NCBI GenBank assembly: GCA_937864815.1 | Contig: CALMJY010000045.1 | Location: 1 to 57,668 of the forward strand | Direction: 5' to 3' | Origin: an uncultured Bacteroidota bacterium | Lineage (GTDB): Bacteria > Bacteroidota > Bacteroidia > Bacteroidales > VadinHA17 | Length of the DNA: 57,668 nt | Shown: positions 25,776-34,236 of the stretch, piece by piece | Position numbering within the stretch: the stretch's first letter is position 1 | How the letters are laid out: every line of letters begins with the position of its first letter | Position numbers and translations under genes: made by a program | Notes under the pieces: model-generated | Told to the model about the DNA's origin: nothing | The model's input: only the letters and a program-made list of their open reading frames with translations | Database searches by the model: none

Positions 25776-27779
25776 TTAATACTCATTAAGCAAGGCCATA
25801 ACCTCGGCATGTACCTGATTGTTAGAATATCCAAGCAGATCAATGGATTTTGACCTGCAAAGAGCAACACAGGTACCGCATCCCTGACACAGACCTTCAT
25901 TAATTTTTGCTACTGCTTTAACTACTTTCCCGTCGCGTGTTTTAAATTCCTCACGTTCAATTGCCTGGTAGGGGCAAACCGACTGGCAGAGGAAGCACCC
26001 TACACAGGTTGAATAAAGTGGCGGTGCATAACGGTTTACAACAGCTACAAGGGGTTCACGGGTAAGTTCGCTCTGTGAGAAGAGGGCAGCAACTTTTACT
26101 GCAGCACCTGAAGCCTGGGATACCGAATCAGGAATATCTTTCGGATTCTGACAAGCACCTGCAAGGAAAATTCCGGCTGTATTGGTTTCGACAGGTTTTA
26201 ATTTGGGATGTGCCTCTGCAAAAAACTTATGCGAATCGTATGACACATGTAATTTCTGTGCAAGATCCTCTGCACCGGGATTAGCTACTCCTGCTGTTGC
26301 AAGAACAACCATATCGGCTACAACTTCCACAGGCTGGGCTCCAAGCAGCGTATCAACACCTTTTACAATCAGCTTCCCGTCTCTTTCATATATTGTTGAT
26401 ACTCTTCCCCTTATATAATTGACATGATCTTCTTCGATTGCCCTTCTGACAAATTCATCATAATTCTTTCCACCCGATCTTATGTCCATATAGAAGACAT
26501 GGGCCCTGCCTTCATGAACTTTGTGCTTATACAGCATGGCATGCTTGGCTGTGTACATGCAGCAGATCTTTGAGCAGTAGGCAATCCCTTTTGCAGGATC
26601 GCGCGAACCTGCACAGGCGATGAATACAATGTTTTTGGGAATCTCACCGTCAGACGGACGACGAATCTCACCGGAAGTTGGTCCTGAAGCCGAAGCTAAG
26701 CGTTCAAACTGCAGTCCGTCAATGATATCCTTGTATTTACCATAACCATATTCAGGGAAGAAATCGGCATGTTTGATATCGAATCCCGTAGCGACTACTA
26801 TAGCTCCGATTTCCAGTTCAAGTATCTCATCAGGCTGGTCAAAACGGATCGCTTTCGTCGGGCAGACTATCTCACAGACCTTGCATTTGCCTTTTATGTA
26901 GTATGTGCAATGTTCACGGTCTATGACGGGCCTGTTGGGAACAGCCTGAGGAAACGGAACATAAATGGCTGGTCTCATTCCCATTCCCTGTTCGAACTCA
27001 TTGGGAATTTTTTTCTGGGGACATTTGGTTGTACAAAGACCGCAACCCGTGCATGCTTTCTCATCCAGACTTTTAGCCTTCTTCCGAACTTTCACCTTAA
27101 AGTTGCCTATAAATCCTTCCACACTTTCAACCTCTGCATAGGTATACAAAGTAATATTAGGATGCTGAGCCACTTCCACCATCCTGGGAGTTAGGATACA
27201 CTGTGAACAGTCCAGGGTAGGGAAGGTCTCTGAAAGCTGTGACATATGTCCGCCTATTGAGGGAGACCGTTCAATCATAACGACTTTATGTCCGGTATTG
27301 GCAATATCAAGCGCCGACTGTATACCAGCTATACCACCTCCGATAACCATTGCAGTTTTGGTTACAGGAACTCTGATAGGCTGAAGTGCAGAGTTAAGCT
27401 TAACTTTTTCAACCTGGGTCCTGACAATGTCGATTGCCTTTTCAGTTGTCAGATCATTCTTATCATGAACCCATGAACAATGTTCACGAAGGTTTGCCAT
27501 TTCGCAGAGGAAGGGATTAAGTCCTCCTTCAGCACATGCCTTTCTGAAAGTCGGTTCATGCATCCGGGGACTGCATGCCGAAACGACAACACCGGTAAGT
27601 TTGTGTTCCTTAATAGCCTCTTTTATTAAAGTCTGACCGGGGTCAGAACACATATACTTATACTCAGTGCTGAGAACAACATGCTTCAGGTTGCCAATGT
27701 TTTCAGCAACTTTCCCGCAATTGACAGTCGCGCTTATATTCTCACCGCAATGACATACAAAAACACCTATTCTTGCCAT
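25776..27779 (-). CDS. hdrA: Heterodisulfide reductase subunit A-like flavin-bifurcating protein
   Basis: This 667-aa protein has an N-terminal cysteine motif (VFVCHCGENI), a Rossmann FAD site (IGGGIAGIQSALDIANTGHKV, about residues 147-167), SIGGHMSQLSETFPTLDCSQC, and four further [4Fe-4S] ferredoxin motifs: CTGCGLCTTKCP, CKVCEIVCP, CVGCFLCQSVCP and CQGCGTCVALC. HdrA is the site of flavin-based electron bifurcation in Hdr complexes. There is no in-frame TGA suggestive of selenocysteine and no fused MvhD domain; that part is the separate downstream flxD. Confidence 0.95.
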   Translation of the reverse strand: MARIGVFVCHCGENISATVNCGKVAENIGNLKHVVLSTEYKYMCSDPGQTLIKEAIKEHKLTGVVVSACSPRMHEPTFRKACAEGGLNPFLCEMANLREHCSWVHDKNDLTTEKAIDIVRTQVEKVKLNSALQPIRVPVTKTAMVIGGGIAGIQSALDIANTGHKVVMIERSPSIGGHMSQLSETFPTLDCSQCILTPRMVEVAQHPNITLYTYAEVESVEGFIGNFKVKVRKKAKSLDEKACTGCGLCTTKCPQKKIPNEFEQGMGMRPAIYVPFPQAVPNRPVIDREHCTYYIKGKCKVCEIVCPTKAIRFDQPDEILELEIGAIVVATGFDIKHADFFPEYGYGKYKDIIDGLQFERLASASGPTSGEIRRPSDGEIPKNIVFIACAGSRDPAKGIAYCSKICCMYTAKHAMLYKHKVHEGRAHVFYMDIRSGGKNYDEFVRRAIEEDHVNYIRGRVSTIYERDGKLIVKGVDTLLGAQPVEVVADMVVLATAGVANPGAEDLAQKLHVSYDSHKFFAEAHPKLKPVETNTAGIFLAGACQNPKDIPDSVSQASGAAVKVAALFSQSELTREPLVAVVNRYAPPLYSTCVGCFLCQSVCPYQAIEREEFKTRDGKVVKAVAKINEGLCQGCGTCVALCRSKSIDLLGYSNNQVHAEVMALLNEY

Positions 27780-27799
27780 CTTATTTTATATTTTCCTCT

Positions 27800-28645
27800 T
27801 TAACTGATGTTTACTTCGACAAAATGCCGTTCCAATCCTACTTTTTGTGCAGGTAGTCCTATTGCAAGTCCTATAGCCTGTGTTACAAAAATTACAGGAA
27901 TTTTATACTCTGTCTTCCAGTATTTATTAATATCCGGTCGTCTCATATCGAGATTGGAATGACACATCGGGCAGGCAACAATTATTGCATCAGCACCTCT
28001 GTGTTCGGCATCCTCAATGATCTTTCCAGATAATTTTGATACGATATCTGTCCTCGAAACCGAAAATCCGGCACCGCAACATTCTGTTTTATAGGGATAG
28101 TCAACAGGAGTTGCGCCTAATTTCGACATGACAATGTCCATTGTCTGAGGATCTTCTGCACGGTCATAATTAAGAACCTTATTTGGTCTTACAAGCAGGC
28201 ATCCGTAATAGCAGGCTACTTTATAACTGAATGGTCTTGTGATCTTTTCTTCCAGTTTTGGTACGATATACTTGTCGATCCATTCAATTACATTAAGTAT
28301 TCTTGAAGTTCCCCGGTAATCCATCTCAATTACTTCGCTGATCCGGTTCTTAAGCTCCGGATTTTTTTTCAGTTCATGTTGAGTCACTACAAGCCTGCTG
28401 TAACAAGCTGCACAAGGGACAATAATTTCTTCGAGTCCGTGATTTTCTGCAAGTGCCAGTATGCGGGCAGGTAGTGCCAGGGCCAACTCTTTATTAAGAT
28501 TATGGGCAGCTGTTGCCCCGCAGCAGTTCCAGTCGGGAACCTGTTCAAAGTCGAGACCAAATGCCTCAGCAAGGGCAAAAACCGATTCATTATAGTCTCT
28601 TGCAGAACCGGTCAGTGAACAACCTGGATAAATACCAAATTTCAT
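27800..28645 (-). CDS. hdrB: Heterodisulfide reductase subunit B-like protein
   Basis: This 281-aa protein carries two complete CCG (cysteine-rich) motifs: Cys9, Cys41-Cys42, Cys78 and Cys81 in the first half, and Cys145, Cys149, Cys189-Cys190, Cys225 and Cys228 in the second. In methanogen HdrB such motifs hold the noncubane [4Fe-4S] clusters that cleave the disulfide substrate. All ligands are present, so it should be catalytically active on a disulfide or similar two-electron acceptor. The natural substrate is unknown here; no dsrC is in view. Confidence 0.94.
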   Translation of the reverse strand: MKFGIYPGCSLTGSARDYNESVFALAEAFGLDFEQVPDWNCCGATAAHNLNKELALALPARILALAENHGLEEIIVPCAACYSRLVVTQHELKKNPELKNRISEVIEMDYRGTSRILNVIEWIDKYIVPKLEEKITRPFSYKVACYYGCLLVRPNKVLNYDRAEDPQTMDIVMSKLGATPVDYPYKTECCGAGFSVSRTDIVSKLSGKIIEDAEHRGADAIIVACPMCHSNLDMRRPDINKYWKTEYKIPVIFVTQAIGLAIGLPAQKVGLERHFVEVNIS

Positions 28646-28655
28646 AAATGCCTCC

Positions 28656-29216
28656 TTAAATGCTTGTTTTTTTAAATATCCTTGCGACCTGGGCTTTTCC
28701 TTTAATAATGCCCGGGAACAGATGAAGCTTGCCCCTTGAAATCATTTTCGGGGCAAGAGAAATATCCTGTGTCAAGTTAAGTGACTGACGTTTATAGTCG
28801 AGAATAAGTCCGAGTTCGTAAAGCCTGCCGGTCCATTTTATGGAATTCAGGAACGATTTATGGAAAGCAATAATGTTCCTTGCTTTTTTATGGACCTTCT
28901 TTTCGCTTCGTGACCGTTGTCTTAAGAAATCCATCATTGAGGGGATATCAATCTCCATCGGACAACGGCTGAGACACATCTCACATGTTACACATAGCCA
29001 GATTGAGTGCGACCGGAGGATCTTCTCATCATTGGCAGCTTCTTCAGTCTGAAGCAGGCGCATAACCATGCTGGGAGGAAGGTCCATCTCTTCTGCAACC
29101 GGACATCCGGCTGAGCATTTGCCGCACTGGTAACATTTCTGGGCATGGACCTCCACATTCCTTTCAAGGAGTCCGGCCAGTGAATTTCTTTCTTTATGAT
29201 GTTCGGAATGAGCCAT
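28656..29216 (-). CDS. hdrC: Heterodisulfide reductase subunit C-like ferredoxin protein
   Basis: This 186-aa protein has two [4Fe-4S] motifs, CYQCGKCSAGCPV (about residues 26-38) and CVTCEMCLSRCPME (about 73-86). They are followed by a helical C-terminus without membrane helices, so the complex should be soluble (HdrABC type, not HdrDE). It lies 10 bp upstream of hdrB and 20 bp behind the dihydroorotate-dehydrogenase-like gene, all on the same strand. Confidence 0.93.
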   Translation of the reverse strand: MAHSEHHKERNSLAGLLERNVEVHAQKCYQCGKCSAGCPVAEEMDLPPSMVMRLLQTEEAANDEKILRSHSIWLCVTCEMCLSRCPMEIDIPSMMDFLRQRSRSEKKVHKKARNIIAFHKSFLNSIKWTGRLYELGLILDYKRQSLNLTQDISLAPKMISRGKLHLFPGIIKGKAQVARIFKKTSI

Positions 29217-29236
29217 ATTTCTTATCAGTAAATGAA

Positions 29237-30280
29237 TTATTCAATGCTTGAAAAAAGACGTAAAAATTGTACACGTTCATATGAGGCGGGATTTTGAACA
29301 TTCTTTCTGCTCAACATTCCCTTAAAATCTGAAATTGAATTGAATTTGTGACGGATCATCCATTCCTCCATGCCTCTGATTATTACCGGAATAATATCAA
29401 AAGTATGAGGATGCTGTTTGTAAAAAACCGAAACAAGCTGAACAGCATCGGCACCTGCAAGAAGTTGCTTGATAACTGTCTCATGATTATGTATCCCTGT
29501 TGAAGCTGCAATATCACATTTGATTTTGCCTGCAAGAAGTGCAACCCAGCGTAATGAATGTGAATATTCTGATTCGGTGCTGAACATATTTGATGCACTC
29601 ACATGAAGTGTTTCAATTTCGATATCAGGGTTATATGGCCTGTTGAACAATGTCAGTCCTGATATTCCGGTTTCAGACAGGCGAAGAAGAGTTTGTGCAA
29701 CACTCGAAAAATAATAGCCTGTTTTAAGAGAAACAGGGATAGTGATATATTTTTTTACCTCTTTAATGATATCGAAATAAACATTTTCGTTATCAATCCC
29801 GTTTTTTTCAAAATCGGATGGCAACAGATAAACATTAAGCTCGAGGGCGTCAGCTCCTGCATCCTGAATACGTTTTGCAAAATATTGCCAGTCGTACCGG
29901 GTACTGCAGTTTATACTTGCAATAACAGGGACACTTATAACTTTCTTTGCCTCAGCTATTAATCCAAGATATTGGTTCAGGGTATGTTCTTTTGCATAGC
30001 TTGTGAGGTAATCAAAAGCTTCGTCGTAATAAAATTCAGTTTTATTTACTATCCCCTGAAATGCCTCATTCCATGATGTCATTCCCGGATGATCGGATTG
30101 AAGAAATTTATCGGCCTCGTATTTAATCTGTTCCTCGAAGATCGATTTAAGGACAATAGCACCCGGGTCCATCTTATCGATGGCTTTCAGTTTTTCAACT
30201 GAGGATGTTAACCCGGAACTTCCAACTACTAATGGATTTTTTAACTTCAATCCCAGATATTTGCATGACAGATCAATCAT
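29237..30280 (-). CDS. Dihydroorotate dehydrogenase-like flavoprotein lacking the active-site Cys
   Basis: This 347-aa TIM-barrel protein is related to class 1 dihydroorotate dehydrogenases (KNPLVVGSSGLTSS at the start; PVSLKTGYYFSS; GADAVQLVSVFYK near the phosphate site). The motif that normally reads N-x-S-C-P-N with the catalytic cysteine is here ELNVYLLPSD (Asn149 onwards), so the base is missing and pyrimidine synthesis is unlikely. An FMN site is still plausible. It is the first gene of the hdr-flx operon, 20 bp before hdrC, and has its own -7 element upstream. It may be a flavoprotein partner of the electron-bifurcating complex; this is inference. Confidence 0.85.
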   Translation of the reverse strand: MIDLSCKYLGLKLKNPLVVGSSGLTSSVEKLKAIDKMDPGAIVLKSIFEEQIKYEADKFLQSDHPGMTSWNEAFQGIVNKTEFYYDEAFDYLTSYAKEHTLNQYLGLIAEAKKVISVPVIASINCSTRYDWQYFAKRIQDAGADALELNVYLLPSDFEKNGIDNENVYFDIIKEVKKYITIPVSLKTGYYFSSVAQTLLRLSETGISGLTLFNRPYNPDIEIETLHVSASNMFSTESEYSHSLRWVALLAGKIKCDIAASTGIHNHETVIKQLLAGADAVQLVSVFYKQHPHTFDIIPVIIRGMEEWMIRHKFNSISDFKGMLSRKNVQNPASYERVQFLRLFSSIE

Positions 30281-30296
30281 GGTGTTATTTTTTTAA

Positions 30297-30304
30297 CAAA
30301 GCTA
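30297..30304 (-). promoter_or_regulatory. Candidate promoter of the hdr-flx operon
   Basis: The minus strand reads TAGCTTTG, matching TAnnTTTG, 17 bp before the start of the dihydroorotate dehydrogenase-like gene. No clear -33 element is visible. Confidence 0.45.
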
Positions 30305-30432
30305 AATATACTCACATATTATTTTCTGTAAAATGATATTTATACATTTTATCAAGAAATAGAGAGATTTTAGTTTACCTGAGAAAACTATCGGGAAAAT
30401 CTATTTTTATTACTTTTATCAAAACAATTACT

Positions 30433-31377
30433 ATGAGATTACCAGCTCTTTCCGATATTCAGGCAGCCCATTCAAGGATAAGACCTTTTATACATTATAC
30501 CCCTGTTCTGACATCACAGCAATTAACTAAATTGTTTGATTGTGAGCTTTATTTCAAATGTGAAAATCTTCAGAAAGTCGGAGCATTCAAATTCAGGGGA
30601 GCAACAAATGCAGTTATGCTGTTAAATGATGACGAAAGGAAAAGGGGAGTTGTAACTCATTCATCAGGTAATCATGCTGCTGCTCTGGCCCTTGCTGCTT
30701 CCATGAACGGGGTAAAGGCAAACATTGTGATGCCTGATACAGCCCCTGCAGTTAAGAAAAATGCTGTGGCAGGCTATGGTGCTGAAATAACTTTCTGCAA
30801 ACCGACTCTTCAGGCGCGGGAAGAGACAACCAGGGCCATTATGGAAAGAACCGGTGCAACACTTGTTCATCCTTATGATAATTTCAATGTTATCTGCGGA
30901 CAGGGAACTGCCGCACTAGAACTTCTTGCTGATAAGCCGGATCTTGACTTTGTAATTGCACCTGTGGGAGGGGGCGGACTCATGAGCGGAACCTCAACAT
31001 GTGTCAAAGGATTAAACAGCAAAATCAGGGTAATTGGTGCTGAGCCAATGAATGCAAATGATGCGTGGAAATCGTTCAATTCAGGACAGCTGGTCCCTTC
31101 TGTTAATCCGTTAACAGTAGCAGATGGGCTGCTTACTTCGCTTAGTGATCTTACTTTCACAATAATAAGGAAGAATGTTGATCAGATACTTACGGCAACA
31201 GAAGAGTCGATTATAGAATGCATGCTTCTGGTATGGGAAAGGATGAAAATTATAATAGAACCTTCATCCGCAACTGTGCTTGCTGTAATAAAGGAGAACC
31301 CGGAAATATTCAGGGGTAAAAAGGCAGGTCTGATAATTTCAGGAGGAAATGTTGATTTCAGGAAATTGCCGTTTTAA
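30433..31377 (+). CDS. Serine/threonine dehydratase or serine racemase-like PLP enzyme
   Basis: This 314-aa fold-type-II PLP enzyme carries the PLP lysine Lys53 in KVGAFKFRGA, SSGNHAAALA (residues 77-86) which binds the carboxylate, and the phosphate-binding glycine loop PVGGGGLMSG (177-186). The length without an ACT regulatory domain fits catabolic threonine dehydratase or serine racemase. The exact substrate cannot be told by eye. Its last 57 bp, including the stop codon, are repeated perfectly at 32105-32161, showing that DNA was inserted at its 3' end without disrupting the coding sequence. Confidence 0.9.
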   Translation: MRLPALSDIQAAHSRIRPFIHYTPVLTSQQLTKLFDCELYFKCENLQKVGAFKFRGATNAVMLLNDDERKRGVVTHSSGNHAAALALAASMNGVKANIVMPDTAPAVKKNAVAGYGAEITFCKPTLQAREETTRAIMERTGATLVHPYDNFNVICGQGTAALELLADKPDLDFVIAPVGGGGLMSGTSTCVKGLNSKIRVIGAEPMNANDAWKSFNSGQLVPSVNPLTVADGLLTSLSDLTFTIIRKNVDQILTATEESIIECMLLVWERMKIIIEPSSATVLAVIKENPEIFRGKKAGLIISGGNVDFRKLPF

Positions 31378-31378
31378 T
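31322..31378 (+). repeat. 57-bp direct repeat, left copy
   Basis: The 3' end of the dehydratase-like gene (from AGGCAGGTCTG to the TAAT at the stop) is identical to 32105-32161. The two copies bracket a 726-bp segment carrying the GIY-YIG gene. Confidence 0.9.
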
Positions 31379-31460
31379 AACGTTTAATCAGCTTGTTTTA
31401 ATATTGCGGTGCGCTGCACCTTTGATACCTGTTAGAATTGCTTAGCTACTTATAATTAGC

Positions 31461-31565
31461 CGGGGAGATCCCGCGAAGCGGGAGAAATGAGGAATCTCCA
31501 ACTTATACCACCCCACTGCCATACAAATATTAGATTGTCATTCCAAAGCAAAGCGAGGAATCTCG
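31461..31565. repeat. Palindromic intergenic element inside the insertion unit
   Basis: It contains the hairpin TCCCGC-GAA-GCGGGA and then GAGGAATCTCC, followed by GTCATTCCAAAGCAAAGCGAGGAATCTCG. The words resemble those of the element at 16091-16292 (GTCATCCCGAAGCGAAGC, AGATCCC). It is probably a degenerate member of the same family. Confidence 0.5.
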
Positions 31566-31712
31566 TGAATTAATTAAGGAAATTTTACAGATAAACATTG
31601 CATCAGCAGGCACTTTAATAACATTAGCGAAGACCAGATTGTTATTATTAAAGGATTAAACTTTTTTAGTAATTTGGGCTACATAATTGTTTTGACAATA
31701 ATCTGCAGATCA

Positions 31713-32042
31713 ATGAAAATTCATTTATATTATGTTTATATCTTAACAAATATGCATCATACTGTTCTTTATACCGGAGTTACTAATGACTTAGAGAGAA
31801 GGTGTTATGAACATAAACAGAAGAAGATAAAGGGATTTACACAAAAATATAATGTTGATAAGCTGATTTATTTTGAAAAGTTTGATTCAATAGAAGAAGC
31901 CATTACCAGGGAAAAACAGATTAAAGGGTTTTCCAAAGAAAAGAAACTGGCACTAATTAATAAGGTTAATAATGATTGGAAGGAATTATCACATACAGGA
32001 TTATTTATGAATCCTTTGGTAATTGAATCAAATCAGCAATGA
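31713..32042 (+). CDS. GIY-YIG nuclease family protein
   Basis: From the ATG at 31713 this is a 109-aa single-domain GIY-YIG protein (YhbQ/UPF0213-like). YYVYILTN supplies the first motif and LYTGVTNDLERRCYEHK the second, with the arginine and histidine in the usual places, and the Glu-containing helix follows (EEAITREKQIKGF). A TTG start 39 bp upstream is less likely. It stands alone within the duplicated-repeat bracket, so the nuclease may be what mobilised this unit, in the manner of a homing endonuclease. Short GIY-YIG proteins of this type are otherwise common in Bacteroidota and poorly understood. Confidence 0.9.
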   Translation: MKIHLYYVYILTNMHHTVLYTGVTNDLERRCYEHKQKKIKGFTQKYNVDKLIYFEKFDSIEEAITREKQIKGFSKEKKLALINKVNNDWKELSHTGLFMNPLVIESNQQ

Positions 32043-32104
32043 AAAGTTCTCAGATTGGATTTGTCTTTCTATTTCAGGTTTGGCTGTATACTGCACAAAA
32101 CAAG

Positions 32105-32161
32105 AGGCAGGTCTGATAATTTCAGGAGGAAATGTTGATTTCAGGAAATTGCCGTTTTAAT
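32105..32161 (+). repeat. 57-bp direct repeat, right copy
   Basis: Perfect copy of 31322-31378. Its last bases also provide the stop codon (minus-strand TAA at 32159-32157) of the EEP gene. The open reading frame is not used on the plus strand. Confidence 0.9.
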
Positions 32162-33236
32162 CAGGTTTCCTCAGCCAGGCAACAATCGGATAATGATCTG
32201 AGTATTTAACTTTCAGGATATCAAAATGATTATTTATGAGCGGATCACCATACAAGATGTAATCAATTCTGTTTGGAGGGTAATTCCCCTTATATGTAAA
32301 ACCAGCCCCGTATCCTGAATTGACGAATGAATCATTCAACCCTCTTCTTATCTTCCTGTATGTGTAGGATACAGGTGTGTCATTGAAATCACCGGCTACG
32401 ATAACAGGGTACTTTGAACTGTTGATATGGTCTTTAACTACCTGTGCCTGAAGAGATCTTCTTACAAAACCATTTTTGAGACGTACCGAAAGAGATTTAA
32501 CTTCTTCTATTGTCTCCTTTTCTTCAGAAGTCATCTCTTCAAGCAGTGATTTTTCCATCTTTTTCAGCCTGAATGACTGAAGATGGTTGTTATAAATTCT
32601 GAATGTATCATTCTGTATAACAACATCGGTAAAGATTGTGAGGCTTGATGATCCGGGATGTATTATTTCACCCTTTCTGACTATAGGGAACCTGCTGTAA
32701 GTTGCAATTCCATAATATCTGTTTTTACCTCTGCCAATAAGTTTAATATGAGAATGGTACTTTCCTCCCAGCATTGATTTAGCCAGCTTTTCATTAGCTG
32801 AAGGATCACCCTGAACAAAATATTCCTGCATGCATATTATATCGCAATCCTGAGCCCTGATAAAATCAAAAACCTTCTTTTCCGAACCGGGTCCATTCCT
32901 GGTTTCATAATAATTGAAGAGCCTTACATTATAGCTGATCATTTTAAAGGCACCTTCCTTTGTACCGGAAGGTTGTGAAAGCTTGATATAATTTGAAAAA
33001 TGATTCAATCCCAGGAGGATGACCGCAAGCGAGATAAAAGCCTCAAAACGAAGCAGCATGGCCCAGACAATTACCAGAATTATATTAACCAGCAGAAGAT
33101 ACGGATATGCCAGACCGAAATATGCAGGAAGGATAAAATCACCCGGACTGATATGCACGGCAAGGTATGATATCAGAAGGGTTGCAGCAACCAGGGCATT
33201 AAAGCTCAGCAGTACCCAGTACAGGATTCTTTTCAA
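32157..33236 (-). CDS. Membrane-anchored endonuclease/exonuclease/phosphatase family protein
   Basis: This 359-aa protein has two to three N-terminal membrane helices (residues 1-85), then an EEP domain. The domain carries ISYNVRLFNYYE (Asn for metal/phosphate), CMQEYF with the metal-binding Glu, AGDFNDTP, and the terminal SDHYPIVAWL with the catalytic Asp-His. The substrate could be nucleic acid or a phospho-lipid/sugar and cannot be chosen by sequence. It is the last gene of the mutL-rhomboid block, an order often seen in Bacteroidota. Confidence 0.9.
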   Translation of the reverse strand: MKRILYWVLLSFNALVAATLLISYLAVHISPGDFILPAYFGLAYPYLLLVNIILVIVWAMLLRFEAFISLAVILLGLNHFSNYIKLSQPSGTKEGAFKMISYNVRLFNYYETRNGPGSEKKVFDFIRAQDCDIICMQEYFVQGDPSANEKLAKSMLGGKYHSHIKLIGRGKNRYYGIATYSRFPIVRKGEIIHPGSSSLTIFTDVVIQNDTFRIYNNHLQSFRLKKMEKSLLEEMTSEEKETIEEVKSLSVRLKNGFVRRSLQAQVVKDHINSSKYPVIVAGDFNDTPVSYTYRKIRRGLNDSFVNSGYGAGFTYKGNYPPNRIDYILYGDPLINNHFDILKVKYSDHYPIVAWLRKPD

Positions 33237-33348
33237 GTTATCTCTGATTTGAGCACTAAATTACCTCTTCCTTAAAATATAAACAGATCATAAGATGGAT
33301 TTTTGATGAGAAGCCGGATCTATTACTTAAACCGGGATATTTGGAGGG

Positions 33349-34236
33349 TTAATTTCGCTTTTGGCTCTCTTTGAAAAGAGTATCTTTCTCTTCCTTTGTC
33401 AGGCTGTCATAGCCTCCCTTCGATATTTTATCAAGGATGGAATTTATTTTGGCCTGATGTTCAGATTTAATTTTATTATAAGTATAATCATCAGAAGGTT
33501 TCTTATATGTAACCTTCATCTTTTTCCGTGGTTTGAATAATGTAATAATGTTATCGATAAGTCTATTGATTCCTTTTCCGAAATCCCTGCCCTGCCTTAA
33601 ATTCAGAGTATAGATATAACCAAAAATTGCACCCCCTATATGGGCAAGCTTCCCCCCGGAATTAACTGAGAAATCCATGAATGATGTCAGCACAAAAATT
33701 GCCAGGGCCATATATTTCAGCTTAATCCTTCCCAGAAGGAAAAGGTTAATGGTATAGTCGGGCACATAGGCAGCAATCGCAATAACCACAGCCATTACCG
33801 AAGCCGAAGCACCTATTGCCACCGACTCGCTTACAAGTCCGGTAAATGCAGGAAAGATATTGAATGAAGCTATATAAAGTACGGCTCCGCTTATACCGCC
33901 CAGAAGATAAACGGCAACAAGCTTTCTCTGGTCCAGATACCGGAGGAATATTGTTCCAAACCAGTAAAGCCACAGCATATTAAACAGAATATGCCAGATG
34001 TCTTTATGCAAGAACATGTATGTTATTAAAGTCCAGGGCCTTACTATGAGTTTATTGAGGGCTGAAGGAACTGCAAGGATATCAATTGATCTTTCAGCAA
34101 CAATCGGATTGGTAAGCAGGAATCCAATTATTGCTGTGAGGGATATCAGTATAAAAACTGCAATATTGATGTAGATCAGCCTTGTAAGGCTGCTGCCATT
34201 GTGAAAGGTATTTTTTATATCATCCCAGATGCCCAT
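33349..34236 (-). CDS. Rhomboid family intramembrane serine protease (first paralogue)
   Basis: This 295-aa protein has six or so membrane helices. Rhomboid landmarks are HILFNMLWLYWFG (about residues 82-94), the catalytic Ser144 in IGASAS and the catalytic His199 in AHIGGAIFGY. The usual GxSG reads GASA, a mild variation. A hydrophilic C-terminal tail of about 80 residues ends in the helix KGGYDSLTKEEKDTLF, typical of Bacteroidota rhomboids. Its start overlaps the end of the second rhomboid gene, so the two are translated together. Confidence 0.92.
   Translation of the reverse strand: MGIWDDIKNTFHNGSSLTRLIYINIAVFILISLTAIIGFLLTNPIVAERSIDILAVPSALNKLIVRPWTLITYMFLHKDIWHILFNMLWLYWFGTIFLRYLDQRKLVAVYLLGGISGAVLYIASFNIFPAFTGLVSESVAIGASASVMAVVIAIAAYVPDYTINLFLLGRIKLKYMALAIFVLTSFMDFSVNSGGKLAHIGGAIFGYIYTLNLRQGRDFGKGINRLIDNIITLFKPRKKMKVTYKKPSDDYTYNKIKSEHQAKINSILDKISKGGYDSLTKEEKDTLFKESQKRN

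Larger units (their letters stand above)
31379..32104. mobile_element. Putative GIY-YIG insertion unit
   Basis: This 726-bp segment lies between perfect 57-bp direct repeats. It holds a palindromic region (31461-31565, with the hairpin TCCCGC-GAA-GCGGGA at 31469-31483 and the words GTCATTCC and AGGAATCTC) and one GIY-YIG nuclease gene. Removing the segment plus one repeat would restore a convergent pair in which the dehydratase and EEP genes overlap by 4 bp (TTAA). This is strong evidence for insertion with duplication of the target gene end. No transposase or integrase is present. Confidence 0.6.

Noticed and set aside
26769-27194. 141-codon plus-strand frame opposite hdrA
   Set aside because: No start context or domain, and hdrA is conserved throughout this stretch.
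25776-27779. Selenocysteine in HdrA
   Set aside because: The frame is continuous with cysteines at all ligand positions and has no internal TGA.
31674-31712. Upstream TTG start of the GIY-YIG gene
   Set aside because: The extra residues are hydrophobic and not part of the family; the ATG at 31713 gives the usual N-terminus.
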